Below, one piece after another: positions 41,097 through 50,059 of a stretch of DNA of 64,000 nucleotides (position 1 is the first letter of the stretch; every line of letters starts with the position of its first letter). The translations under genes and the position numbers were made by a program. The notes under the pieces are model-generated. The model was not told where the DNA came from. It saw only the letters and a list, made by a program, of their open reading frames with translations, and did no database searches. The stretch is from Prorocentrum cordatum (taxonomy: Eukaryota > Sar > Dinophyceae > Prorocentrales > Prorocentraceae): positions 764,193 through 828,192 of the forward strand of contig CAUYUJ010003891.1 in NCBI GenBank assembly GCA_963575745.1, in the 5' to 3' direction.

Positions 41097-41180
41097 AATC
41101 CCACCAGCCCTGTAGGGCGTGATTGGTTTAGGGCGTTTCTTTTTCCATCTTCCATCTTCCCTCTCACCCTTCGGGGAAAG
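41097..41180 (+). repeat. dispersed repeat AATCCCACCAGCCC, copy 2, with TTCG hairpin
   Basis: Matches 22185-22300 in block order: AATCCCACCAGCCCT, GGGCG, TTGGTTTAGGGCG, C/T tract, and CCC-TTCG-GGG at 41167-41176. It immediately precedes the foldback module at 41187. Confidence 0.6.
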
Positions 41181-41186
41181 ATTTTC

Positions 41187-41560
41187 ATTGTTCCGTATTT
41201 ATAAACACCCCTCTCCCAGGCGACCCGCAGCCAACCAGGACTAATGAGAACCCCCCCACCATTCCTGACAAAACCAATTTTAGATTCACTTCGGGCCAAA
41301 ATCTTGGGTCATGATCGGGGCCGCGAGTACTTTGTATTGTTTTTCGACAGGGACGGCTGGGGTACCATTGCCTGCTGCGCGCACGGCCGGCAAAACAATG
41401 CAACTTGCACGTCGAAGCGAAATCTGGCTCATGCGCGGTCACCCCGCGATCAACGCGCATTGGTTTTCGAATGGGACGGAAAGGGTGCTGGCATAATGCC
41501 TGCTGCTTGCAAGCCCGCTAGACACTCTGATGGCCACCCCGCCGCGATTGCGCACTGGTT
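41187..41560 (+). repeat. composite foldback module, locus 1
   Basis: TTGTTCCGTATTTATAAACACCC leader module (41187-41245) is followed by an inverted-repeat dyad at 41264-41352 (CCTGACAAAACCAATTT against TTGTATTGTTTTTCGACAGG). Further single arms follow near 41393-41425 (inverted) and 41446-41490 and 41545-41590 (direct). Related modules are at 41948 and 57113. Confidence 0.7.
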
Positions 41561-41619
41561 TCCGACAAGGGTGGTGGGTGCCGAGATGTTTCCAGATGTA
41601 TACCGCCAAGTGCGCAGGC

Positions 41620-41830
41620 GCACCTGGCACCCTCCGCGCGTGCCCCGAACTTGGTGCACCTGGCGCGGCTGGAGCAGGCGGCACACATGCGCACTTGGAT
41701 TACGCGTCGCAGCTGGCCAACCAGGCGTGACTGGCACGCTCGGGCCACAAGGGTTAATTGGCGCACCTGGCGCGCGCGGCGCGCCTGGCACGCGTGGCGC
41801 ACCTCGCCCCAGCGTTGCGCACGTGGTGTT
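41620..41830 (+). repeat. GCACCTGGCGCG minisatellite, locus 1
   Basis: CACCTGGCGCGGCTGGAGCA and GGCGCACCTGGCGCGCG variants recur about every 20-30 bases. The same minisatellite sits before the foldback module at 56880-57010. In both places it is followed by GCTACTTYTGTGTYGGGAGG. Confidence 0.65.
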
Positions 41831-41947
41831 TTTGATTCCACTTAGCTGCCCATCCAAAGACGACCGCTGAACATGCTGCGGCTCGGGTGCTACTTCTGTG
41901 TCGGGAGGGCATGCTGGAGCGAGCGAGACTGCTTGCGTGCGGGAAGG

Positions 41948-42130
41948 GTGTGTTGATCACTGTTCCCTATTGGTAAACACCCTCTCCCCCATGCGACCAG
42001 CAGCAAGTCCAGACCAATGACCCCCCCCACCACCCCTTGTGAAAAAAGACAAAAACAAATGCCTCCAAATCTGGCGCATCCACGGACGCCCCGCGACCAC
42101 TTTGCAGTGGACTTGAACAGGGACGGCGGA
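41948..42130 (+). repeat. composite foldback module, locus 2
   Basis: GTTGATCACTGTTCCCTATT and TAAACACCC leader (41952-42010), then a dyad at about 42035-42124 (TTGTGAAAAAAGACAAAAAC against ACTTTGCAGTGGACTTGAAC). More diverged than locus 3. Confidence 0.6.
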
Positions 42131-42312
42131 GGTGCCCACATATTGCTTGCTGCGCGCAGGCCAACCAGGACAGGACAGGAAAGGCCGCGGATCCAGAGGG
42201 ACGCGTGGGCTGGTCGGCAGGAGCACTCGTGGCTCTTGCCAGGCTTCGCTGCGACAAGATCATCGCCAAGAGCCCTCCGCAGACCATCAACGGTATAAGG
42301 GCTTGGACTAAA

Positions 42313-42372
42313 CAACATGGGAGGAGGAAGAGGAGGAGGAGGAGGAGGAGGAGGAGGAGGAGGAGGAGAAGA
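42313..42372. repeat. GAG microsatellite
   Basis: GAGGAG repeats ending GAAGAAGAAAAC, next to the C-terminus of LINE copy 3. Confidence 0.9.
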
Positions 42373-42394
42373 AGAAAACAAACAACGATGATCA

Positions 42395-43204
42395 TTACGC
42401 TGTTCTATGCACCTCAATTGCCCATTGCTGTCGGGGACGGCTACGTCGCCTGTTGGCCGCCTTGCTTCGTGGGGATCCGTCTGGGTTGCACAGCGCTTCC
42501 CTGACGAAGGAGGTGCCGCTGCCTCTCGCGATTCCGCTGTACAGTGCGACCTGCCGCGAAGCTAAGATATCGGAATGCAGTGTCGCCGACGCTCTGTGAA
42601 GGACCTCATCGTTGCTGATTCGTGAAATGTATGAATGAGGGATGCCCAGTATTCGTCTCAGGCCCCTGCCGTGGAAGGCTTTTGAACCGGAGCCGCTCAG
42701 CTCATAGAAGCCAAGGCTGAGTCGAGGTAATACAACAAGTTGCTCACCACGCACGCGTCGTAGATTTTCAACTTGCGCGCCAAACCCATAGACTAATGTG
42801 ACCACATCTTCCGTAAGTTTGTTGAAAGCCCCACTCGTTTCTCCAATGCGTCGGGACAGCTCCGACGACACTTTCCCGTCGCACGTAATGCGCCCGCCCA
42901 AATACACCGTTTCCCGCACCGAAGAAATAGGTCCACCATCCGGTTTCGTGATCCGCATTCCTATCGAAATCTGTATTTGGACTGTCTTTCCCCAGTTAAG
43001 CTTCAAGCCGTACTTCATTTCCTCTTCGACAATCTCGTTGAGCATCTTCTGCAAGCTCTCCCAGTGTCTCGAGGCCAGAAGTGTGTCGTCAGCATGCAAC
43101 ACATCTCTTGTGCCCAAAAACGCTGGTTCGTCAAGAAGTTCGAGGGGGGAGAACACATCGTGCAGGAGAACTCTTTGCACGGCTATGAAGAGGTAGGGCG
43201 ACAA
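42395..43204 (-). pseudogene. LINE reverse transcriptase, palm and thumb part
   Basis: 269 codons from MSPYLFIAVQRVLLHDVFSP, the end of motif B. Motif C HADDTLLASRHWESLQKML is intact. KYGLKLNWGKTVQI matches the LNxxKT motif D region of copy 1 (LDLNAGKTLLLKI). VYLGGRITCDGKVSSELSRR is the matching post-RT element. The C-terminus ends PRQQWAIEVHRTA, aligned with the tail of copy 1. Truncated upstream by a shift near 43215. Confidence 0.75.
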
Positions 43205-43880
43205 CAGGCACCCTTTGGCGACGCCTGCTCGCTGACGCCTTTCTGATGACGGACCCGCGTGATCATGTATAACAAAATACCGGCTGTCATGTATGTACGT
43301 ATGTATAAATCTGTGTATATATATATATATACATATCCCGGAGCATGCTCACCATCTCCACGGGCAGCCCAAACTTTTGCAGTGCACCACACATGATGTA
43401 TGGTTTGATTATGTCAAAACCCTTGGCCCAATCAAGCATGACCGCTTGGCGGGTGGAGCCCTGTCAGGAAGAGCACATGCAACGCGAACGAAAGCAGAAC
43501 GGACCTCATCGGCGGCGTCGTCGAGAGAGCCTGGCTGGCTGGAGCATGACTCCTTGAACCGCTGGTTTAAGTCTGCACGGATGCTGCGGTGTTGAAGGTT
43601 AACTTTGTCTACTGGTTTCTTTCGGGACTGGGCCTCGGTCTTGAAGTTCATACTCGTCTCGACTATGGTTAAGAAATTGTGGCTGTTCAGTGCGCATGTC
43701 CGGCTCGTCCAACAATGCGCGGTAGTAGGGAAAGCGCTTCCGTGGCATAGAACATGATCGATTTGGGCAAATCGTTCTGGCGATACAGCCTCCATGGGGT
43801 TCAAAAAATTATCCTGGCCAACCATCCGGGTCAAAAAATTACCCTGGCGAAAAGCCCAACCATGCGCAATTGTGAATACC
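42395..43880 (-). mobile_element. LINE, internally deleted copy 3
   Basis: Reading leftward: endonuclease C-terminal strand RFAQIDHVLCHG (about 43777-43742), a linker, motif A VMLDWAKGFDIIKP (about 43445-43400), motif B GVAKGCLLSPYLF (about 43218-43180), motif C HADDTLLA (43096-43085), then the thumb region to 42395. Only about 300 bases separate endonuclease and motif A, so the RT finger region is deleted. A TA tract (43317-43331) lies between motifs A and B. The sequence is closer to LINE copy 1 (DWSKAFD, YADDTLL) than to copy 2. Confidence 0.8.
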
Positions 43881-43908
43881 GCGTTATGGGTACCACTTTC
43901 AATGGAGC

Positions 43909-44880
43909 CCCATATGGGGCCACGAACCGTGTGAGGGGTGTTCCAAAATGGGTGTCGGGCGCATGCGACCTGTGCCACTGCGGCCTTCGGTGGAGCTCCC
44001 CATGGGGCCACGAACTGTGTGAGAGGTGTGCCAAAATGGGCGCCGGGCGCATGCGGCCTGTGCCACAGAGGGCCCTCGGTGGAGCTCCCCATGGGGCCAC
44101 GAACCGTGTGAGGGGTAGGCCAAAATGGGCGCCAGGCGCATGCGGCCTGTGCCACTGGAGCCTTGGGTGGAGCTTCCAATGGGGCCACGAACCGTGTGAG
44201 GGGTAGGCCAAAATGGGCGTCGGGCGTATGCGGCCTGTGCAACTGGGGCCTGCGATGAAGCTCCCCATGGAGCGACGAACCCTGTGAGGAGTGTGCCAAA
44301 ATGGGTGTCGGGCGCATGCGACCTGTGCCACTGCGGCCTTCGGTGGAGCTCCCCATGGGGCCACGAACTGTGTGAGAGGTGTGCCAAAATGGGCGCCGGG
44401 CGCATGCGGCCTGTGCCACAGAGGGCCCTCGGTGGAGCTCCCCATGGGGCCACGAACCGTGTGAGGGGTAGGCCAAAATGGGCGCCAGGCGCATGCGGCC
44501 TGTGCCACTGGAGCCTTGGGTGGAGCTTCCAATGGGGCCACGAACCGTGTGAGGGGTAGGCCAAAATGGGCGTCGGGCGTATGCGGCCTGTGCAACTGGG
44601 GCCTGCGATGAAGCTCCCCATGGAGCGACGAACCCTGTGAGGAGTGTGCCAAAATGGGTGTCGGGCGCATGCGACCTGTGCCACTGCGGCCTTCGGTGGA
44701 GCTCCCCATGGGGCCACGAACTGTGTGAGAGGTGTGCCAAAATGGGCGCCGGGCGCATGCGGCCTGTGCCACAGAGGGCCCTCGGTGGAGCTCCCCATGG
44801 GGCCACGAACCGTGTGAGGGATGTGCCAAAATGGGCGTCGGGCGCATGCGGCCTGTGCCACAGGGGCCTTCGGTGGAGTT
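43909..44880 (+). repeat. higher-order satellite: 88/89-bp monomers in 353-bp four-mers
   Basis: Monomers share GGGGCCACGAACCGTGTGAG, CCAAAATGGGCG, CGCATGCGGCCTGTGC and GGTGGAGCTCCCCATG. Successive CCAAAATGGG cores fall at 43943, 44031, 44120, 44208 and 44296 (88, 89, 88, 88). The four-monomer block of 353 bases repeats about 2.75 times, with homologous monomers nearly identical (44274 versus 44627). Neither 88 nor 353 is a multiple of three, yet no stops arise, so 345-465 codon frames on the - strand are repeat artefacts. Two or three more monomers occur at 54680-54880. Confidence 0.93.
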
Positions 44881-44885
44881 TCCTC

Positions 44886-45062
44886 TAGTATCATCCTTTG
44901 CTTCCCTTGGGGGGTACGTCCCCCCGCTCTTACCACTTCGTGTTCGACTGCGGCTTGCAGCCATTTTGGCTTTGGACGTGACTCCGAGGAGTCACTGAGG
45001 TGACGCGAATGGCCTTCTGATGAACAAATTTATCTGTCTTTCAGAGCCTCCCTGACCCGTGA
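44886..45062 (+). repeat. spliced-leader-like hairpin module, copy 1
   Basis: ATCCTTTGCTTCCCTTGGGG through CTGTCTTTCAGAGCC. It contains AGCCATTTTGGCT (44959-44971), identical to the core of the dinoflagellate spliced leader, then a perfect 8-bp stem GTGACTCC-GA-GGAGTCAC (44978-44995). GGGGGTACGT near 44910 and a pyrimidine tract ending CTTTCAG near 45050 also resemble 5' and 3' splice sites. Homologous over its length to 54478-54672. Confidence 0.75.
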
Positions 45063-45544
45063 AAGTGGTAAGCGGAGCTCGTGGCTGACGAGCGGAACTT
45101 CGGTGCCCTGGCGTCTGCGTTCGACAAGACCCGTCGGCATGCCGACGGATGATGCAAAGGAGGACAGCAGGAAAGACACGGGAGTACAGACCGAGCAAGC
45201 CGACCCCTGGGACGCCTCCGGCTGGCAAGATGAGGGCCGGTGGCAACGAAGGGACGGCGCCTCGGACGATGACCCATGTTGGAGGCCTGAAAATGGGCAC
45301 CACCACCACCAACACAGGGGGTCGCCTCCGCAGGGGGAAGATGGTCCTAGAGTTCGGTGTTGGTAATAGTTCGGCCACCTTGGAAGCCAAAATGTAACCA
45401 CCATCGCCGAGATCGGGATCATCTTCCCTCGGTGAAGGCACACCGCCGATGTTGGTGTTGGTGACGACCTCTAGGCCTGCGACCATGGAGCTTGTATCAG
45501 GGGTGGTCCACAGACTGGGCAGACGTCCGCTGAACGTCAGGGGC
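45063..45544. other. spacer, possible 5' region of the retroelement
   Basis: Frames up to 164 codons on the - strand lack motifs. No LTR is recognisable. Confidence 0.35.
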
Positions 45545-45953
45545 AGAGCGCAATCGTGACTACGGGCCTCCGCCGACTTTCATTGGGTTGGAGAACTGAG
45601 AGCTGTACTCCGAGAACCTGCGAGCATGGTCCAGACGGACTGGACACATCCCTTCGACGCAGGCCTCTCGAGTCGTGGAATCGCTTCCGGTCGAGCTGCA
45701 GCCGAAATTCAAGACGGTGGGTGCCACGCTCGACACCGACGGCGGAATCGAGAAGTGGATCTCACACTTGTGCGTGCTCAACGGAGAGCGCCCGGGTGAC
45801 AGGGGCCAGATCTCCCACTCGCACGCACTGTGTTGGCTGCATGATCAGACGAGGCGAGTCGATTGCAGACTCCGTGCTGCGCCGTGGCGCGCAGCTGGCC
45901 GACGCCGAGGCGCGAGGCCTCGCCCTCCCCGACAACGTCGAGGCCAGGTACCT

Positions 45954-46116
45954 TGAAGGGGCCCTGGGACACACAGATAAATACACACAAATGACCCGAT
46001 GTCCCATACTTTTCCATACTTTTTGGATGTTCGTCTTCCCCCCCACTTCCCATATGTTTGCAGATTTTCCTGGGAATCGACGATTAATTGTGTCTGTGTG
46101 TTTTTTTCCCTCCTGA
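45954..46116. mobile_element. 163-bp TIR element, copy B (TSD TACCT), inside gag
   Basis: Same element as 18514-18675: begins TGAAGGGG, CTGGGACACACAGATAAAT, and ends GTGTCTGTGTG, T-run, CCCTCCTGA. TACCT flanks it at 45949-45953 and 46117-46121. Without it and one TACCT the gag frame reads straight through NVEARYLEGASLSAQ. Confidence 0.85.
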
Positions 46117-46286
46117 TACCTCGAGGGGGCGAGCCTCTCAGCGCAGCACAAGATTCACGTGGGGGCCCTGGCTGGCGGGCGGCCCGACGCCGCCTCGACC
46201 CGCGTGGCGCTGCTCCGGCCGGGCGCGGCGGCGAAGCGACGCTCCCCCATCCCGGCCGCGCCGCCGCAGATGCAGAAGAAGTCCTG

Positions 46287-46415
46287 CCCTCGCCATCGCT
46301 CGGACGTCCATTTTTTCTGTTTTTCTCGGTTTCGTGCGTGGTTTTTTCGCCAAATGGTCAAGCATGCTCCTCGATGGTCCTCGCCGAGAAAAAATGCACA
46401 CGTCCGAGCGATGCC
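46287..46415. mobile_element. 129-bp TIR element inside gag (TSD AAGT[G]CCTG)
   Basis: CATCGCTCGGACGT (46294-46307) and its perfect reverse complement ACGTCCGAGCGATG (46400-46413), extended inward by CATTTTTTCT against GAGAAAAAATG. AAGTCCTG (46279-46286) and AAGTGCCTG (46416-46424) flank it. With one target copy removed the gag frame reads QMQKKCLMDEG. It is unrelated in sequence to the 163-bp element 170 bases upstream. Confidence 0.75.
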
Positions 46416-47022
46416 AAGTGCCTGATGGACGAGGGCCTGGCGCCGCCGGGGGCAGACCGCGGCGTCGACGGCCACGGGGACATCGACGACGAGATCGAGC
46501 TCGTGGAGGACGGCGCAACGGCCTTCCTGGCGGCCATAGGCGACCAGGACCTCGACGAGCATGAGACCCCCGGGGTTTCCGCTGCAGTCGCGGAGGAGAA
46601 GCACGGGCGAGAGCGGAGGCGCACGTGGACCGAGTCGAGGAAGCTCAAGCTTGCCAAGAAGACAGATCGCGAGCTCTTTGATCGTCGAAAGGCCGCCAGG
46701 CCGGGTTTCAGGAAGATCGGTGAGAGGGATTTCCGCAAGCGGAGCCGCTGCGCCAACTGTGGCGAGAAGGGCCGCTGGGCCGATCAGTGCGAGAACCCGT
46801 TCATGTCCAAGGCCGACAGGTTGGCGCGTGAGAGGGACGAGATGGAGTTGAAGCCGATCCCCGGGTTCACGCACTGCTTCGTGAATGAGGACGTGGATTC
46901 GTTTGTCGGCGTGCCCGTGAGTTTCGCGACCGACTCGAGCTTCGGGTCGGAGCCCGTGGACTGGCAGTGGCGAAGATCCTGCAGCTGCTGAGCGGGGACG
47001 ATCGCGCTGCGGCGGCTGGGCG

Positions 47023-47360
47023 CGCGCGCTCTGGTGGACGCGGCCGCCGGTCAGGCGCCGAGCGGCAAGGGCGAGGCGAACCAGCTCAACGAGGCGCTGA
47101 ACGCTCGCGGGTACAAGATCTACCACGACTGGAGCCTCGTCGTCGGCGCCCAGGCCTCGGGGATCGGCGGCTGCGCAGTGCCGGTGGGCCGCGCCTGGAT
47201 CCCCATCGCCCTCGGAGGCTGTGGAGTGGTCGAGTCTCTCGTCCTGGGAGGTCGCTGCCCACCGCTACTCCCGGCGAAGCTGCTCTCGGCACTGAACGCG
47301 GTCATCGACCTGGCCCACGACACCAGAACGGTAATGTGGCTGGGAAAACCTCGGAGGTGA
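47023..47360 (+). pseudogene. retroelement aspartic protease-like domain
   Basis: Frame with ALVDAAAGQAPSGKGEANQL, ALNARGYKIYHDWSLVVGAQ, GIGGCAVPVGRAWIPIALGG and PPLLPAKLLSALNAVIDLAH. This follows the LVDTAAGxxLIG...GIGGxAxxxGxxxxPxxLGG...LLPxxLL pattern of protease regions in dinoflagellate retroelements. The catalytic Asp-Thr/Ser-Gly/Ala is Asp-Ala-Ala here, so activity is doubtful. A frameshift near 47000 separates it from gag, and another near 47340 leads to SEVNLTPHPSGHRSVDLV (47356-47410). Confidence 0.6.
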
Positions 47361-47520
47361 ACCTGACCCCACATCCGTCTGGCCATCGGTCGGTCGACCT
47401 CGTCCAGCGCCCAACGAGCCAGTACATCCTGGGCCTGGAGATCCTGAAGACGATGCCGCTCGACCGCCTGCTGGTCGAGGACCGCTGCCGGGGCGAGGGG
47501 AGGGCCGGAGGGATAGGTAG

Positions 47521-47907
47521 GGTTAGGTCGGGCATGTCCCCCACATACAGGCGGATTTGGGGCGAAAAATTAAACATACCAAAAGCATGCTCAAGTCGGG
47601 ATGGGTTACTTACGCTCTTGCTGATGCCCCAGAGGAGCGGATTCGAATGTTTCTGGCCTCTTGCTCGTTAGGCATTATGATATTGGCTAGTGGAAAGGAA
47701 GACATGCTTACTGATGCTACCCCGCTACCTTCTTCTAGAAGACGGCGTTTTGGCAACAGGAGTGTCGACTAACATCTTAAGTTTGGATCTATCCCACGCG
47801 CCAGGGTGTTCCATTTCAACCTCTCTCTAAAAATCGGAAAATCGTCCCCAGACTATTTGTGGACTATTTTTGAATATTCCTCCTGTAGAGGGACAGTCCC
47901 GACTTAA
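47521..47907. mobile_element. TTARGTCGGGC TIR element, ~385 bp
   Basis: Left end TTAGGTCGGGCATGTCCCCC followed by ACATACAGGCGGA; right end, reversed, TTAAGTCGGGACTGTCCCTC followed by TACAGGAGGA. About 33 bases of imperfect terminal inverted repeat. The interior is AT-rich, with TGGACTATTTTTGAATATTCC near the right end, and has no coding frame. A related element spans 50877-52852. No clear target duplication. Confidence 0.75.
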
Positions 47908-47909
47908 AG

Positions 47910-49350
47910 GCAGGGAGACGCCTCGGCCAAGTCAGTTCTCACCCCCCTCTTCCTCTCTCCCCGAGCCTCCGCTCCCCAAGAAGGCAGTAGACAGCGGACC
48001 CAGTCACTGTTCGGAGTGCTCGGCTCGAGCGACTTCGCAGGAGCGTTCATCCCAGCCTGAAGGCAGGAAGATCAAGGATGTCATCGAGTGCTGGAGGGAA
48101 GCCCAATCGGCCAGGAACCCGAGACAAGTCGCCTTCCGCCGGGCGCCTGAGGAAGGACACGAAGATCATCAAGAAGGTCGGGTTCGACCTGGGCAATCTT
48201 CGGGAGGGGGCCCGCAGTGCGCTGGAGCACGGAGCCGCGGGCGCGGAGGTGGAGGACTGGGAGCAGCTGTCGGAGACAAAGCTCGATCCGACGTTCGAGG
48301 AGACGCTGGAGAAGGTGGCCATGACGGAGCTCGAGAGCCGGTGGCTCCTGGACGGCTACGCGGTCATGTTCACCCCGTTACTGTGCTGGCGCCGGGTGGC
48401 CCTCAGGATGTTCTGGCGTCTCAACGTCTGCACCCAAATGGTCCCGGCCGTCTCCATGATGCCGTCCGCGGCCAAGGAGCGCGAGCCCCGAGGATTGTCC
48501 GCATCCAGCTCGCTCGAAGTGGTACGGCTCGAACCAGTACGGTCAGTACACGAAGTGCATGACGTGTCGGACGCAGCTGTCCTACGTGCCCTTCACCCCT
48601 CAGGATCTGGAAGAGAAGCGGATATCCAAGCTGAAGAAGGAACCGTCGGAAGGCCATCAGGGGGCGCAGCTCGAGGAGGGCCTCAAACCGAAGATTAAGG
48701 CTTGGGGGGAGGGATCGGATCCGTGGGTGGGCGGCCCGCCGACGCCGACATCGGTCGTCCCACCCAAGAGCTTCCGGCCCCCCGAGCAGCAGGGGATCCC
48801 CATGGTCAAGGTGGCCGAGGGCTGCGTGCCCTGCAAGCCGCCGCCGCCGGGCCTCGGAAAGCGCGCTGCCCCCCCCCCGCCGAAGGTCTCGGAGGCAAGG
48901 CCCGGGGAGAGACCCACAACGGTTCTCGAGGTGCAGAGGGCTCCTCACGGCGTGAACCCGGCGATGGAAGCCCAGCGTCGCAACGGCGAATCCATGCTCC
49001 GGAAGCTCCGTCGGCTGATCCCCGATCGGCGGGCCTGGACCGAGACCGCGGGGCGCGAGCCGGTCTCGCGTCCGACGACCATCCAGCAGGAGGAGGAGGA
49101 GGAGGAGGAGGAGGAGGAGCAGGAGGACCTCCTGAGGATCGCCACGATCTCCCGGGCCATCGCCCAGGGCCGCGTGCGTCCCCGGGCGGAGTGCTCGAGA
49201 CGGCCCCTGGAGGGCCAAAAGGCCGCCTGCGGCGAGTGCGGGGCTTGGCTGCTGGCCTTCCGGAGGGGGTGGCCCAAAGCGGGCTCGCCCAGAGAGTCCC
49301 ACCAAGGAGCTCCTCACCGAGGCTCTCGGGACTTACAGTCGAGGCGTTGA
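47910..49350 (+). pseudogene. retroelement pol linker with CxxC motif
   Basis: Three frames in turn. 48078-48400 reads DKSPSAGRLRKDTKIIKKVG, EDWEQLSETKLDPTFEETLE and ESRWLLDGYAVMF. About 48515-48600 gives WYGSNQYGQYTKCMTCRTQL SYVPF (split here), a CxxC site known from this region of dinoflagellate elements. 48559-49350 continues with Pro-rich linker, EARPGERPTTVLEVQRAPHG, and a GAG microsatellite (poly-Glu, 49090-49125). No enzyme motif. Confidence 0.45.
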
Positions 49351-50059
49351 CCTAAGGAACCCTACATAAGGAACGAGGCCCCTATTTCCTACAAGTTCAA
49401 CCTCGATTTCCCATCGAAACCATAAGCAAAACCCGAGGCAAACTTTGAAGCAATCAAGGAACACCGAGCCCCTCCCCAGCGAAAAGGGTTCCTTCCTCAG
49501 CGCCCCGACTGTACTTCCGAAAGACCTCCTGGGAGATCAGTGGGTTCTTGGGCTCGGACTGGTCCACGCCTCTCTTCCCCCTTGAGATGTGCTCTAGGCG
49601 GGAGTGGGTTCCCACCCCGCTCGATCCTCTCGGTCGAACTAGCTTCTTTTCGGCCCTCGCTGTGGCCGTGTGCGGAGGTGAACCCGACTACTCCTCCCTT
49701 CTCCCCTCGTCCAGATGGATCGAGATAAAGGGATCCTGGGCCCGCGTCTTGTTCTCAGGACTCTGGGCCACCTCAGGGGCGCGTGAGATAGATCAGGCGG
49801 TTTCCGAAACGCTAAGAGGCCCGTGCTCGAGTTGACGTTTGGTGCGAAACGAGCCCCGAACGAGAGGAGGGATTTGAGGGAGAAGAGCAAGAGGAAGGAG
49901 GAAGCAGGCAAGAGAAAGAGAGCGAGGAGGAGGTGTACATTCTAGAGAAAAACAGATTTACGACACAACCTTAGACGGTCTCCTAGATCACGCTGCCGCG
50001 CAGCCGTCGGTGCCCCGGAGAGTTCGACAGGTCGCGACTCGGGTCGCCTTCGGCGCAAG
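49351..50059. other. decayed retroelement interior
   Basis: Short frames only. A purine-rich GAGGAAGGAGG stretch at 49860-49935. No motif recognised. Confidence 0.4.

Larger units (their letters stand above)
45675..46988 (+). pseudogene. retroelement gag with two insertions and a damaged zinc knuckle
   Basis: Fragments: SLPVELQPKFKTVGATLDTD (about 45678), then MIRRGESIADSVLRRGAQLA to NVEARYLEGA (45840-45966), then after the first insertion YLEGASLSAQHKIHVGA (46117 onward) to QMQKK, and after the second KCLMDEGLAPPGADRGVDGH (46416 onward). The C-terminal part is RKLKLAKKTDRELFDRRKAA and a CCHC knuckle, CANCGEKGRWADQC, in which the zinc-binding His is Arg. Gag packages element RNA. Removing both inserted elements rejoins the frame from 45840 to 46988. 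Confidence 0.7.

Noticed and set aside
43409-44806. 465-codon frame joining satellite to a LINE endonuclease end
   Set aside because: The satellite part is open in all frames because of its composition. Only the last ~130 codons are LINE-derived and are listed with LINE copy 3.
43909-44880. tandem spliced-leader RNA genes, suggested by CCATTTTGGC in each 88-bp monomer on the - strand
   Set aside because: Only 10 bases match the leader, the following bases do not fit, and no donor GT or Sm site is evident.
45940-46130. reading the 163-bp insertion in gag as a spliceosomal intron (CCAG|GTACCT ... CTCGAG|GGGG)
   Set aside because: That GT-AG choice would shift the gag frame, whereas removal of the TIR element and one 5-bp duplication restores it exactly. 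A second copy with a different TSD also favours transposition.
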